Shown: positions 7,768 through 15,671 of the stretch, piece by piece
Layout: each line of letters starts with the position of its first letter
Numbering within the stretch: the stretch's first letter is position 1
Source: Blastocladiella britannica
Taxonomy: Eukaryota; Blastocladiomycota; Blastocladiomycetes; Blastocladiales; Blastocladiaceae
Reading direction: 5' to 3'
Assembly: GCA_025349905.2 (NCBI GenBank)
Contig: MU624886.1
Span: 1-18,782 of the forward strand
Length of the DNA stretch: 18,782 nucleotides
The notes under the pieces: generated by a model
Database searches by the model: none
Seen by the model: the letters and a program-made list of their open reading frames with translations, nothing else
What the model was told of the DNA's origin: nothing
Position numbers and translations under genes: made by a program

Positions 7768-8919
7768 ATGACTGTGCGCGCGTCCATTCTGGAACTTGCT
7801 CAGTTTATTCGCGCCAGCGAATCGCGTCTACTCGTTATTACAGGTGCCGGCGTGAGCACTCCGTCCAATATTCCCGATTACCGCGGTCCCAATGGCGCAT
7901 ACGTGAAGAATAAGGCATACAAGCCCATCCAGTACGGTCTGGATTTCTTAAAAATATCATATGTTTTTGACATTGACTTTTATGGTTACGCAGGTATCAG
8001 GAATTTATGAGCGGACACTACTACCGCCAGCGGTACTGGGCACGGTACGTTGCTTGCTGCAACTATCTACAAAAGTACGTGAAGGACTTACTTTTAAGAG
8101 AATCAATGATAGATCTATGCTAGGATATGGCAACGTGCAAAATGCCCAGCCAAACGTGATCCACACCGTGCTGGCAAATTGGCAGCGTCGCGGGCGAATT
8201 CATGGTATCATTACGCAGAATGTCGACTCGCTGCACCTCAAAGGCATGTTATGGCATTGGTTTTGATGAGAATGGATCTGACTCCAAAATACGCAACAGG
8301 CGGAGCCCAGTCCGTCCTTGAGCTCCACGGCACGCTGGCACGGGTCGAATGCCAGAGCTGTAAAGCCACCACGCCGCGTGCCGAGTTCCAAAAGCAATTG
8401 GTGGGCCTCAACCCGACGTTTGCTCGCCACCTCAACCGGCCTGTATCCGACGAAGAACGCGTCAAGACGGTGATTCCACCGTCGCACACCTCTCCGGGCG
8501 AGGGATCTCGAATGCCGGTTTCAAAAGCAGCCGCACCAATGCGGCCCGACGGCGACGTGGACATGGACTCGCTCGAGTTTTCGACCTTCAATTACCCGTC
8601 GTGCTCGACCTGCTCCACGGGCACCCTCAAACCGGGCGTGATCTTTTTCGGCGAAAACATCCCGGGTGTCGTCAAAGACAGGGCAACGCAGCTGGTGAAT
8701 GACGCGCGCGGGGTGCTGGTTCTCGGCTCCACTTTGACCACGTACTCGGCGTACCGGCTGATCCGCGATGCCACGAGCCGCGGCGTGCCCGTATGGTGCG
8801 TGACACAGGGCCCGACGCGCGCCGACGCGCTCTTTACTGGCAAAATCGAGGCCCAGCTCGAGGAGGTGCTTCCGGCTGTGGATGCGATTCTGGAACAGCT
8901 GTCCACTTCTTCACAATAG
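7768..8919 (+). CDS. SIRT4: SIRT4-like (class II) NAD-dependent sirtuin (321 aa)
   Basis: Join 7768..7931, 7994..8044, 8113..8243, 8300..8919 gives 321 residues. Sirtuins remove acyl groups from lysine, or transfer ADP-ribose, using NAD+. Seen here: GAGVST (26-31), IPDYRG (35-40), RQRYWARS (66-73), TQNVDSLH (106-113), catalytic His125 in LELHG, the zinc cysteines 133/136 and 217/220, TLKPGVIFFGE (224-234) and LGSTLTTYSAYR. RQRYWAR, AQPN and the KPGVIFFGE pattern favour the class II/SIRT4 group over SIR2/HST types. Intron phases recreate these motifs: 62, 68 and 56 nt, the last with a GC donor. An in-frame TAA directly precedes the ATG, which fixes the start unless there is an upstream exon. 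Only about 20 residues precede the Rossmann core, so no clear mitochondrial presequence is seen. A loop at about 165-205 looks expanded. Confidence 0.9.
8244..8299 (+). other. Probable GC-AG intron of the sirtuin gene
   Basis: A 56 nt intron with donor AAAG|GCATGT and acceptor AACAG| is needed to join NVDSLHLK to GGAQSVLELHG. That join keeps the spacing of sirtuin family members exactly. The only nearby GT donor (8248) with a frame-compatible AG would make a 23 nt intron and an inserted peptide. Reading through gives a stop at 8264-8266. Confidence 0.75.
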
Positions 8920-8932
8920 AATTGACTTACTT
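8920..8932. terminator. 13 bp gap between convergent sirtuin and CRIPT stops
   Basis: The sirtuin TAG ends at 8919 and the CRIPT TGA begins at 8935 and ends at 8933, so 13 bp remain for two 3' ends. Both mRNAs must therefore extend into the other gene's coding sequence. No canonical AATAAA was seen in the gap. Confidence 0.6.
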
Positions 8933-9347
8933 TCATTTTGATGACTGCTTGTATGCCGACACGTCCAGGACTTTGACTCCGCACATGGCACACGCGCCTT
9001 TCTTGTACGCGCAGGAGGAACACATCTTGGCGTTCTTTTGGTGGACCGTTTGCTTGCATTCCGAGCAGGAGGATGCGTACGGATTTGCGCGCGAGTCCTT
9101 TTTCCCGAGAAACTTGGACTTGGACGCGGCGACGCGATCCTTTGCGGCTGTTTGTAGCAAGTATAAGTCACTGATAAAGTAAAAAGGGAAATGGTAAAGG
9201 TACAGGATCCAGCCTTGCCCTCTTTCCAGACTTCGGGCGTGATGAGGGCGGCCTGCTTCTTGGCACACTGTCGTATCGTCTTTCCAATTTAGTATCAAGT
9301 TGCAATGCAACGTTATAAGAAGCGATTCGGACCTTGTTGCACACCAT
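8933..9347 (-). CDS. CRIPT: CRIPT zinc-binding protein (97 aa)
   Basis: Join on the - strand 9347..9333, 9267..9204, 9147..8933 gives 97 residues (human CRIPT is 101). CRIPT was named for binding the PSD-95 PDZ3 domain, but structures of the human activated minor spliceosome also contain it. Seen here: MVCNKCAKK at the start, LITPEVWKEG, four CxxC knuckles (Cys3/6, 54/57, 69/72, 79/82) and the nearly invariant segment CAYKKGACAMCGVKVLD. The C-terminus reads YKQSSK where human has YKQTSV, so the PDZ-binding tail is missing. The first exon is 15 nt and splits the first zinc knuckle. Introns are 65 nt (weak donor GTCCGA) and 56 nt. The gene faces the coiled-coil gene across 80 bp and runs tail to tail into the sirtuin. 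Confidence 0.95.
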
Positions 9348-9427
9348 TTTCGTCGTCGTCGTCTGCGAAGGGTGGAACGAGAGAGCGTTGATCGCTTTCG
9401 TTCATAAATCTCACACACATAAGAAAA
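9348..9427. promoter_or_regulatory. 80 bp divergent promoter (CRIPT / coiled-coil protein)
   Basis: Only 80 bp separate the two start codons. The gap holds a cgtcgtcgtcgtc run (about 9351-9363), GAGAGCGTTGATCGC near 9381-9395, and an A-rich leader next to the + strand ATG. No TATA box is evident. Both 5' untranslated regions must lie here or overlap, so the two promoters are probably shared. Confidence 0.5.
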
Positions 9428-12400
9428 ATGATGCGGCACAGCAGCAAGCAGCGCCCGTTCGGGACCAACCCGTACCACATGCCGACGCAACCGACCGTGA
9501 CGGGCTCGGCACCAGACCCTTCGTCCCCGCCAGTCCCTACTCTGGCCAACCAACTGGCAAATGCAGCAAAACCTGGTGGTTCCTCATCAACACTGGCATC
9601 AACCGCATATAGCTCGACTGCAGCCGCGACCAGGGGCAACAGCAATGGCAGCAGCAATGCCTTTGGCTTTCATCACGTGCAGCCACCACCGCACCGTGCT
9701 GGAGGAGGGTCCGCTGCGCCGACTGCCGGAACGAGAGGGACTGCCCCCTCTACAATACATCAACCGCCACCACCAGCACGAGCACCGGTACCAGCTACGC
9801 CCGCAACCACGCTGTCCCTGCCGGCGGATCGCAGCCAATGGACCCTGGCGGACCTGGTCGCGTGGGGCGTTAGCCAGCACAGCGGGGCCATGACCGTGTC
9901 GGACTTCTTTGACATGATCATCGAGCACGAGACCGCCAACCTGTGCGCGCCGCTGGTGGAGAGCGAGGTGCTGGACGAGCTGATGAACCAGGCCGAGCTC
10001 AATGGGCTGTTTGATCTGGCGCTGCAGCAGGACGAGCTGCTGTCCCTGGTCGACGGCCTCAAGCAAGTGGCGGCCATGAAGGCCGAGGAGGGGGACTCTG
10101 CCGCCGACCGTATCGGGCTGGAGGTCGACGACGCGTTTGGCGATGCGCAGTTTCTGGCCCAGGATGGGGCTCCTCCGCCGTGGCTCGGCGTCGACGTGCT
10201 CGACACCCCCGGCCGGCGCGGAGTGCGCACTCTGTTGACGCCGTTCACTGACCGCATGCGTCGCCAGGGCCAGCACCAGCAGCAAATTGCGTCGCCCGTG
10301 CCGTTTGGCGGTCGCCGTGGGACAGATTCTTCGTCGGCATTGCTCGCCACTGCCGCATCGTCGCGCGCGCCGTTTGGTCGCCCACCTCCCCCTGGACGGA
10401 TCCAGCGGCTGCGCTCCGAGAGCAGCACTGCGACACAACTCTCTGCTGACACTGCACCCAAGCCCGCGACGACTGCGGGACCTGATTCGTGGACTATCCC
10501 TGCCAGTGCCTCGGCTGCATCGCAACCAGCCATGAGCATGCGCGAGCGAATGGCTCTGACTGCGCAACAGCAGCAGCAGCAGCAGCAGCATCAGAACGGT
10601 GCGACCACTGGTGATGGGACCAATGTCACGGACGAATTTCTCAAGAACTTTACCACAGCTGACGGAGCCATGGGCGGCACCGCCGCTGCCGCGACATCGC
10701 GGATCCGCCCTCCATCGGCCACCACTGGCCTCTTGTCGTCACACCAGCCGTCGGGTGTGACTCGCACTTCATCGCCCCCGGTCCCGGCTCTTGCCAAGCC
10801 GCAGCAACAGCGGTACTTTGACGTCTATGACCAAGGCGCGCCTGCGCGAGCACCGGCGCCATTAGCTTCATCGCGGTATGGCGGCGTCCAGGATGCGTGG
10901 CCGGAAGCATCGTACCCGGCCAATGGTACTGGTACTGGTGCCATGACCAGCAACCACCGAGCTCCATTTCACGGCGCCGGTATGCTCGCGCATGCGCCGT
11001 CGGCGGCTGAGGGCGTCGACTGGCACGCGGCGCTGGTGGAGCGCGAGGACGAGATTGAGCGGCAAGCGGCCATCAACCAGCGCCTCCGTTCCGAGCTCGA
11101 CCAGTACAAGAAGGAGCTCGCCGATGCGGGCAAGCACGAGGAGGTGATTCTGGGCAAAGTGGACGAGTTTCAAGAGCACGCGCAGCACCTCAAGCGCAAG
11201 ATCCAAGACCTCAAGGCGCAACACACGCGGCTGCAGCAGCGGCACGCCGACGCCGACGCGCGCGCCACGCAGCTCGAGCATGACTTGGAGACGGCGCGAC
11301 GCGAGCTGGATGAGCGGCAGGCGCTGTGGGACCAGGAGCGCAACGAGTGGCAGGAGCAGGTGTTGTCGATTGCCCATGAGCGTGACCAGTACGCGGAGCT
11401 CGCTCAGCAACAGCAGCAACAGGTGGGCGGCCCCGATCAGGAGCAGCAATGGGGTGCGGCGCCCGCCGACGCAGATGATGCTGCTGACCGCGCACGAGCC
11501 ACGGCCGCAAGCAATCTCGGCACAGAACTCGCGGGTGCCCTGGGCGATCACCATCAAGCCGGCAATGGCACCGCGGCCGCGGCGGCGACAGCTACCGGGG
11601 GCATTGATACACAGCTTCATTTGGAGCGCATGTACTCGGAGAATGCGCAAATGCGCGACTACGTGGACCAGCTGCAAGCCGCGCTCGACAAGGCGGCGCA
11701 GCGCGCGCCCGTCCACGATTCGGTTGCTCAGACCGCGCCGCTGCCCGCGACGGCCGAGGCCGAGGTCCAAGTGCGGCCCAACCGGCTTTCGGTGGGCGTG
11801 CAGTGCACGTCGCTGACCGCCGCCTCCAGCCGGCGGTCCTCGGCGCAGCAGCAGCAGCAGCAGCAGCCCAACACGCCGGCGACCGCCTACCGCGCATCGA
11901 TGCAGGCCGCGTCGCGTGTGCCGTTGCGGCCCGAGGACATGGTGGAGCCAGCGACGATGGTGAGCGGGCTTGGAGCCACGTTCTTTGGCGCTGACTTGGA
12001 GGACGATGCCGAGTCGGGCTGGATGGACGACGAGTCCGTCATGGCCGAGCGCGTGACGCGACACCAACTACAACATCACCAACAGCATCCGGGCGAGTTG
12101 ACCGGGTTGCTGGACGACCCGTCGTTTGTGGCGCCGGACCCGGGATCGCCAACGCGGACTGGCCCGCGACCCCCAACGCGGTTCAGTGCTTCTACTGCCA
12201 GCGGCGCTGGTGCTGCTGCACCTTCCTCGCGGCCGTCACAGTCGCCACCCAAGTCCGACTCGCACGCTCCCCCGCTGATGGCGGCCGCTGGACCCGACCG
12301 CGCACCCACGCTTCGCCAGCGGCTTGTCACGGCGCTGGTGGGCGGCAGCAGCTCTGCTGCTGGTGGATCTCGGTATGCGTCTGTGCGGTGGGCGGCGCTG

Positions 12401-12643
12401 GTGCTTGCGAGCTTGCTGGTGGTGGCCCTTGCCTGGGTGTGGGCAGTCGAGGTGACCGTGGTCGGCACCCCCACCACTGCCTACGATGATGCCGGGTCCC
12501 TGTTCTCTCCATCTCAAATGGACACGGCGCAGGTATCGGGCATTAGCTCCCTGGATGGCGGCGGCAGTGGCGGCGAGGCGCTTGGCCAGTATTGCGTGTG
12601 GGCGGCGTCAGGGGATGTGCGTTTAGATCCATTGCCGCTGTAA
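9428..12643 (+). CDS. Large coiled-coil protein with C-terminal membrane anchor (1071 aa)
   Basis: I do not recognise the protein. The single uninterrupted frame is supported by its length and codon bias. Order of parts: a Pro/Ser/Ala-rich N-terminus (1-135); a conserved-looking helical block (136-216) starting SQWTLADLVAWG; a disordered linker with an eight-Gln run at 380-387; a long coiled coil (about 535-665) ending in Gln; a short second coiled coil (727-757); a linker with a Gln run at 807-813; an acidic patch (855-870); another disordered stretch; a hydrophobic helix at about 988-1007; and a 64-residue tail. Cysteine is rare: 173, 793 and 1056. The layout fits a cytoplasmic rod tethered by its C-terminus to a membrane, as in golgins or nuclear-envelope KASH proteins. 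The two ATGs at 9428 and 9431 are equivalent. No signal peptide is present. Confidence 0.8.
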   Translation: MMRHSSKQRPFGTNPYHMPTQPTVTGSAPDPSSPPVPTLANQLANAAKPGGSSSTLASTAYSSTAAATRGNSNGSSNAFGFHHVQPPPHRAGGGSAAPTAGTRGTAPSTIHQPPPPARAPVPATPATTLSLPADRSQWTLADLVAWGVSQHSGAMTVSDFFDMIIEHETANLCAPLVESEVLDELMNQAELNGLFDLALQQDELLSLVDGLKQVAAMKAEEGDSAADRIGLEVDDAFGDAQFLAQDGAPPPWLGVDVLDTPGRRGVRTLLTPFTDRMRRQGQHQQQIASPVPFGGRRGTDSSSALLATAASSRAPFGRPPPPGRIQRLRSESSTATQLSADTAPKPATTAGPDSWTIPASASAASQPAMSMRERMALTAQQQQQQQQHQNGATTGDGTNVTDEFLKNFTTADGAMGGTAAAATSRIRPPSATTGLLSSHQPSGVTRTSSPPVPALAKPQQQRYFDVYDQGAPARAPAPLASSRYGGVQDAWPEASYPANGTGTGAMTSNHRAPFHGAGMLAHAPSAAEGVDWHAALVEREDEIERQAAINQRLRSELDQYKKELADAGKHEEVILGKVDEFQEHAQHLKRKIQDLKAQHTRLQQRHADADARATQLEHDLETARRELDERQALWDQERNEWQEQVLSIAHERDQYAELAQQQQQQVGGPDQEQQWGAAPADADDAADRARATAASNLGTELAGALGDHHQAGNGTAAAAATATGGIDTQLHLERMYSENAQMRDYVDQLQAALDKAAQRAPVHDSVAQTAPLPATAEAEVQVRPNRLSVGVQCTSLTAASSRRSSAQQQQQQQPNTPATAYRASMQAASRVPLRPEDMVEPATMVSGLGATFFGADLEDDAESGWMDDESVMAERVTRHQLQHHQQHPGELTGLLDDPSFVAPDPGSPTRTGPRPPTRFSASTASGAGAAAPSSRPSQSPPKSDSHAPPLMAAAGPDRAPTLRQRLVTALVGGSSSAAGGSRYASVRWAALVLASLLVVALAWVWAVEVTVVGTPTTAYDDAGSLFSPSQMDTAQVSGISSLDGGGSGGEALGQYCVWAASGDVRLDPLPL
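10565..10588 (+). repeat. CAA(CAG)7 trinucleotide tract coding poly-Gln
   Basis: One CAA and seven CAG codons encode Gln380-387 of the coiled-coil protein. The near-pure CAG tract is prone to length change. It lies in a disordered linker, so variation is probably tolerated. Confidence 0.9.
11846..11866 (+). repeat. (CAG)7 trinucleotide tract coding poly-Gln
   Basis: Seven uninterrupted CAG codons encode Gln807-813 of the same protein, outside its predicted coiled coils. A third Gln run (660-665, about 11405-11422) uses mixed CAG and CAA codons and ends the main coiled coil. Confidence 0.9.
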
Positions 12644-12828
12644 ACAAAATGCATTGCACTTTTTTATTTTTTGGCTGCTTGTCTCGCGTGTGTCTTGGAT
12701 CCTTGTCTCATTTCCATTTCGCACTAGAGCTGAACGACTGATCTTCCAGAGGTTCAGCAACGCTCTCTGCTACTGTTCTTTGTCGCCGTCATCCCAATAC
12801 CACATTCATTTAAACATTTTCAAGAGAA

Positions 12829-13899
12829 ATGTATCCTCCACACCTCTCTGCACAGGGAGCGCGCTGGTCAGTGTTGCTGATCGCGTCGCTCACGGCCGCC
12901 TCGGGGATCCTACTGATCGTCCTGGGCATCCTGGCGCTTGGAGACTCGGCGACCACGCTCGGCCAGCGCACGATCCCGACCATGATGATGATTCTCGGCG
13001 CGCTCGTGTTTTTGATTTCGTTCCTCGGCGTGTTTGGCACCATTTCGGTAAGTGGTATCAAATTTGCTCCATATACTCCCGTATTACCTCTGACATGACA
13101 TTTATTTCATAGCAATCCAAGGGGCTGCTCTACGGGTTCATGGTCGGGCTGTGCCTGCTCGTCATTATGCAGGTTCGTTTTGTTTTTCTTTCCGTTGCCC
13201 ACCTTGACTCCATTCCACCTAACCAACAAACAAAAAAGCTCGTGGTCGGCATCATCTCCCTCGTCAACAACTCGGCCGTGGACTCGCTACTCGATGCGGC
13301 CTGGCAAAAGGCCTACGACACGCATCCGCGGGTCATTCGCGACGTGCAAGAGGAGCGCGGGTGCTGTGGGTTCCGGTACGCGACCGATCGAGCCATTCCC
13401 AAGACATCTCCCGACGCATGCCTGCGGTCGATCGAGTTTGGGTACCAAGTCAGCTGCTACCGGTCGCTCGTCAAGTCGTACCGCCACGCCCAGAATCTCG
13501 TCGGCATTTCGAGTCTGATCTTTTCCGGCATTCAGGTACCCTATTCTTTTGTCGGAGTCTTTAGTTTCCCAACGCTGAGCCAAATTTTCACAGATCCTGG
13601 CCATTTTCATGACCTATTCGCTGATCCACCATCTGCCTGAGCTCAAGACGCACGGTCCGGGATCCCACCCGTACTCGACCATCGGTTACCCATATGCGAG
13701 CGGTGGTGACGATACGATCGAGCGCCAGCGCCTGTTCCCGACCGATCCGTACGGGCGCTCCATGGATCCGACCGTAATGTACTACGGCGGAGTTGGCACG
13801 ACCGGTGCGACTACCGGTGGTGGTGGTGCAGAGGCACAGCAGCAGCAGACATCCACGACCACGGCGCCAGGTGCGCGATCGATCCCGGTAGCTCCGTGA
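12829..13899 (+). CDS. Tetraspanin (293 aa)
   Basis: Join 12829..13047, 13113..13172, 13239..13535, 13594..13899 gives 293 residues. Tetraspanins organise membrane microdomains, and fungal members such as Pls1 act in polarised infection growth. Four membrane helices lie at about 13-37, 50-71, 78-102 and 182-203. The large loop (about 103-180) carries the hallmark GCCG at 134-137 plus Cys154 and Cys166, the minimum set for two disulfides. The C-terminal tail is long (about 90 residues), low in complexity, with Tyr-rich motifs (YPYAS, MYYGG) and a QQQQ run. Introns are 65, 66 and 58 nt, all phase 0; the first donor is the perfect GTAAGT. A Cys-poor loop and long tail make it hard to assign to a named subfamily. 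An AATATA polyadenylation-like signal lies at 13953-13958. Confidence 0.92.
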
Positions 13900-14036
13900 A
13901 ACCAGAATGACCAACAAGTCAAGAAGCACACCATCTTTTCGTGCTGTATCGTAATATAATGGAATGGAAAAAAATTGATATGATATTGAGATGAAGAGAA
14001 AAAGGACAAAAAAAAAAACAACAGAAAGGGATCCCA
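13900..14036. terminator. Shared 3' region of tetraspanin and subtilase genes
   Basis: These 137 bp lie between converging stops. They are AT-rich, with A runs at about 13967-13973 and 14009-14019, and AATATA at 13953-13958 on the + strand. The A runs are T runs for the subtilase transcript. No frame is evident. The 3' end roles are inferred. Confidence 0.45.
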
Positions 14037-15671
14037 TCAGAAGGCACCCTCGATCCGGATGCGAATGCGGCGCACGGCCTTGTGCACCCACGTCACCACA
14101 GGCACCGACAGGCGCTCCTTGATCTCGCGAACTTCGTCGCTGGTCCAGGGCAGAATGCGGAGGAGACCCTCATCGTCGTCATCATCACCGTCCGACGGCG
14201 GCTCGGGCACGGGCTCCTCGGGCTGCTCGGGCGACTCCTCAATGCCGGTGAAGATCAAGAGGTTCGGGGTCTTGCCCTCGTCCTCGTCGCCATTGTCGCC
14301 GCCCGGCGGCGGCCAGGGGAACGGCCACTTGGGCTGCTTGGGCGCTCCGGGCTTACCGGGCTTGGGCAGGCCCTTGATCACGTCCTTGGTGGCCGCCTTG
14401 ATCACCAAGTCCTTGAGGGCCTTGGGCTTGATCTCCTCGTCCGTCTGCGACAGGTGGTACGCGAGCAGGCCAGCGACATGCGGCGACGCCATCGAGGTCC
14501 CCGAAATGGTGTTGGTGGCCACGTTCGACCCAATCCACGTCGACAGCACGTCCTTGCCGGGTGCAAACACGTCCACGCACTTGCCGTGGTTCGAGAACCA
14601 TGCCATCGTGTCGTCATTGGCCGTCGCGCCCACCGTCACCGCCTTCTCGGCCGCGGCGGGAGAGTAGTTGCACGCGTTGCGGTTGTCATTGCCCGCCGCC
14701 ACCGCAAACGCAATTCCGGCGTCCACGGCCGCATTGACAATCCGGTCCAGAGTCTTGGACGAGCCGCCGCCCAGAGACATGTTGGCGGCCGACTTGGCCT
14801 TGGGGTTCTTGGCACGACGGCGCTTGTGGTCCTGCACTGCCCACTCGACGCCCTTGACCACGTCCGACATGGAGCCCGAGCCGTTCGACGACAGAACCTT
14901 GACCGCCACCGCGTTGGCCTTCTTGGCGACTCCGTAGCGCTTGCCCGAGATGGTACCGGCACAGTGGGTGCCGTGTCCGTTCCTTTTTGTGACGTGGTTA
15001 GTTGCTTTGCCATTACAGAAATGAAAAAAGGAATGAAGTGCATACCCGTCCTCGTCCTCGTCGTTCTCGGGGATCGTGGCACCCCAGCGAGCGCGGCCCT
15101 CGAAATCCAGGTGCTTGATGTTGATGCCCGTGTCAATCACGTACACCGAGACATTGGCGCCAGCGGTCGCCGAGTGCGGGTACTCCTTGTAGTGCGCAGC
15201 GGACGGGCGATCGCGGTGCGAGATCCGGCTGAGTCCCCAGGGAGCGTCCTTTTGAATGACCGCGTGCGGCGGCTCGTTCTCGTCGACAATCTTGACCACC
15301 TGGTCCTGCTCAATGTATGCCACGTGGTCGGCGGCGCGGATCGCACGCAGCGCCGCCTCGTCGAAATGGCCGGCGTAGCCCTTGAGCCCGGGCATGTCGT
15401 ACACGTGCTTGACGCGGTTCTTGTTGGTGTTGGTGGACGGCGCCGCCGGAGACGTGGCCAGGAACGTCGACAGCCAGTTGAAGTGGTCCTGAACGTGGAA
15501 ATCCTCGGCATCCTCGCGCAGCATCACCATGTAGTGGCCCGGGATCTTGGTCGCCGTCTCGGACGAAATCAGCGCCGACTCGCGTTGCCGGTGGTGGCGC
15601 TTGGGAGCCGCCTGAACGGAGGAGGTGGCAAGCACCGCCACGAGGGCTGATGCGAGCAGGGTGCGGAGCAT
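14037..15671 (-). CDS. Secreted subtilisin-like serine protease, proteinase K group (523 aa)
   Basis: Join on the - strand 15671..15046, 14982..14037 gives 523 residues. The protein is a family S8A endopeptidase. A signal peptide covers about 1-21 (hydrophobic LLASALVAVLATS, cut near VQA|AP). An inhibitor I9 propeptide spans about 46-129 (GHYMVMLRED...VAYIEQDQVV). The mature enzyme begins near 140 (DAPWGLSRISHRD). The catalytic triad is Asp180 in VIDTGI, His212 in NGHGTHCAG and Ser372 in GTSMASPHVAG; Asn307 in AAGNDN forms the oxyanion hole. GHGTHCAG is typical of proteinase K and cerevisin. After the catalytic domain (about 413) an unusual tail follows: a Pro-rich stretch, an acidic Glu/Pro/Asp run (457-480) and a basic amphipathic end (VRRIRIRIEGAF). 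A vacuolar PRB1-type role is the alternative to secretion. The 63 nt intron is in frame and stop-free. Confidence 0.95.
   Translation of the reverse strand: MLRTLLASALVAVLATSSVQAAPKRHHRQRESALISSETATKIPGHYMVMLREDAEDFHVQDHFNWLSTFLATSPAAPSTNTNKNRVKHVYDMPGLKGYAGHFDEAALRAIRAADHVAYIEQDQVVKIVDENEPPHAVIQKDAPWGLSRISHRDRPSAAHYKEYPHSATAGANVSVYVIDTGINIKHLDFEGRARWGATIPENDEDEDGYALHSFFHFCNGKATNHVTKRNGHGTHCAGTISGKRYGVAKKANAVAVKVLSSNGSGSMSDVVKGVEWAVQDHKRRRAKNPKAKSAANMSLGGGSSKTLDRIVNAAVDAGIAFAVAAGNDNRNACNYSPAAAEKAVTVGATANDDTMAWFSNHGKCVDVFAPGKDVLSTWIGSNVATNTISGTSMASPHVAGLLAYHLSQTDEEIKPKALKDLVIKAATKDVIKGLPKPGKPGAPKQPKWPFPWPPPGGDNGDEDEGKTPNLLIFTGIEESPEQPEEPVPEPPSDGDDDDDEGLLRILPWTSDEVREIKERLSVPVVTWVHKAVRRIRIRIEGAF
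14983..15045 (-). other. In-frame, stop-free intron of the subtilase gene
   Basis: The 63 nt sequence has donor GTATGC and acceptor CAAAAAG. Splicing restores DEDG-NGHGTHCAG, the family sequence at the catalytic His. If retained, it would insert 21 residues without frameshift or stop. Family comparison strongly favours splicing. Confidence 0.85.

Noticed and set aside
8045..8123. Sirtuin intron 2 ending at the TAG at 8121-8123
   Set aside because: It gives the wrong phase. The AG at 8111-8112 restores RQRYWARSMLGY with family spacing.
10565..11866. Gln/CAG runs as a sign of a prion or expansion-type element
   Set aside because: The runs are only six to eight residues and sit in ordinary disordered linkers.
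10868..12067. Open - strand frame (399 codons) opposite the coiled-coil gene
   Set aside because: The + strand frame is three times longer and shows heptad repeats, Gln runs and a membrane helix. The - strand peptide is low-complexity Leu/Arg/His.
14082..15650. Long + strand open frame (522 codons) opposite the subtilase
   Set aside because: It is the antisense shadow of a gene with a full catalytic triad. The peptide is a monotonous Arg/Val/His/Leu text without domains.
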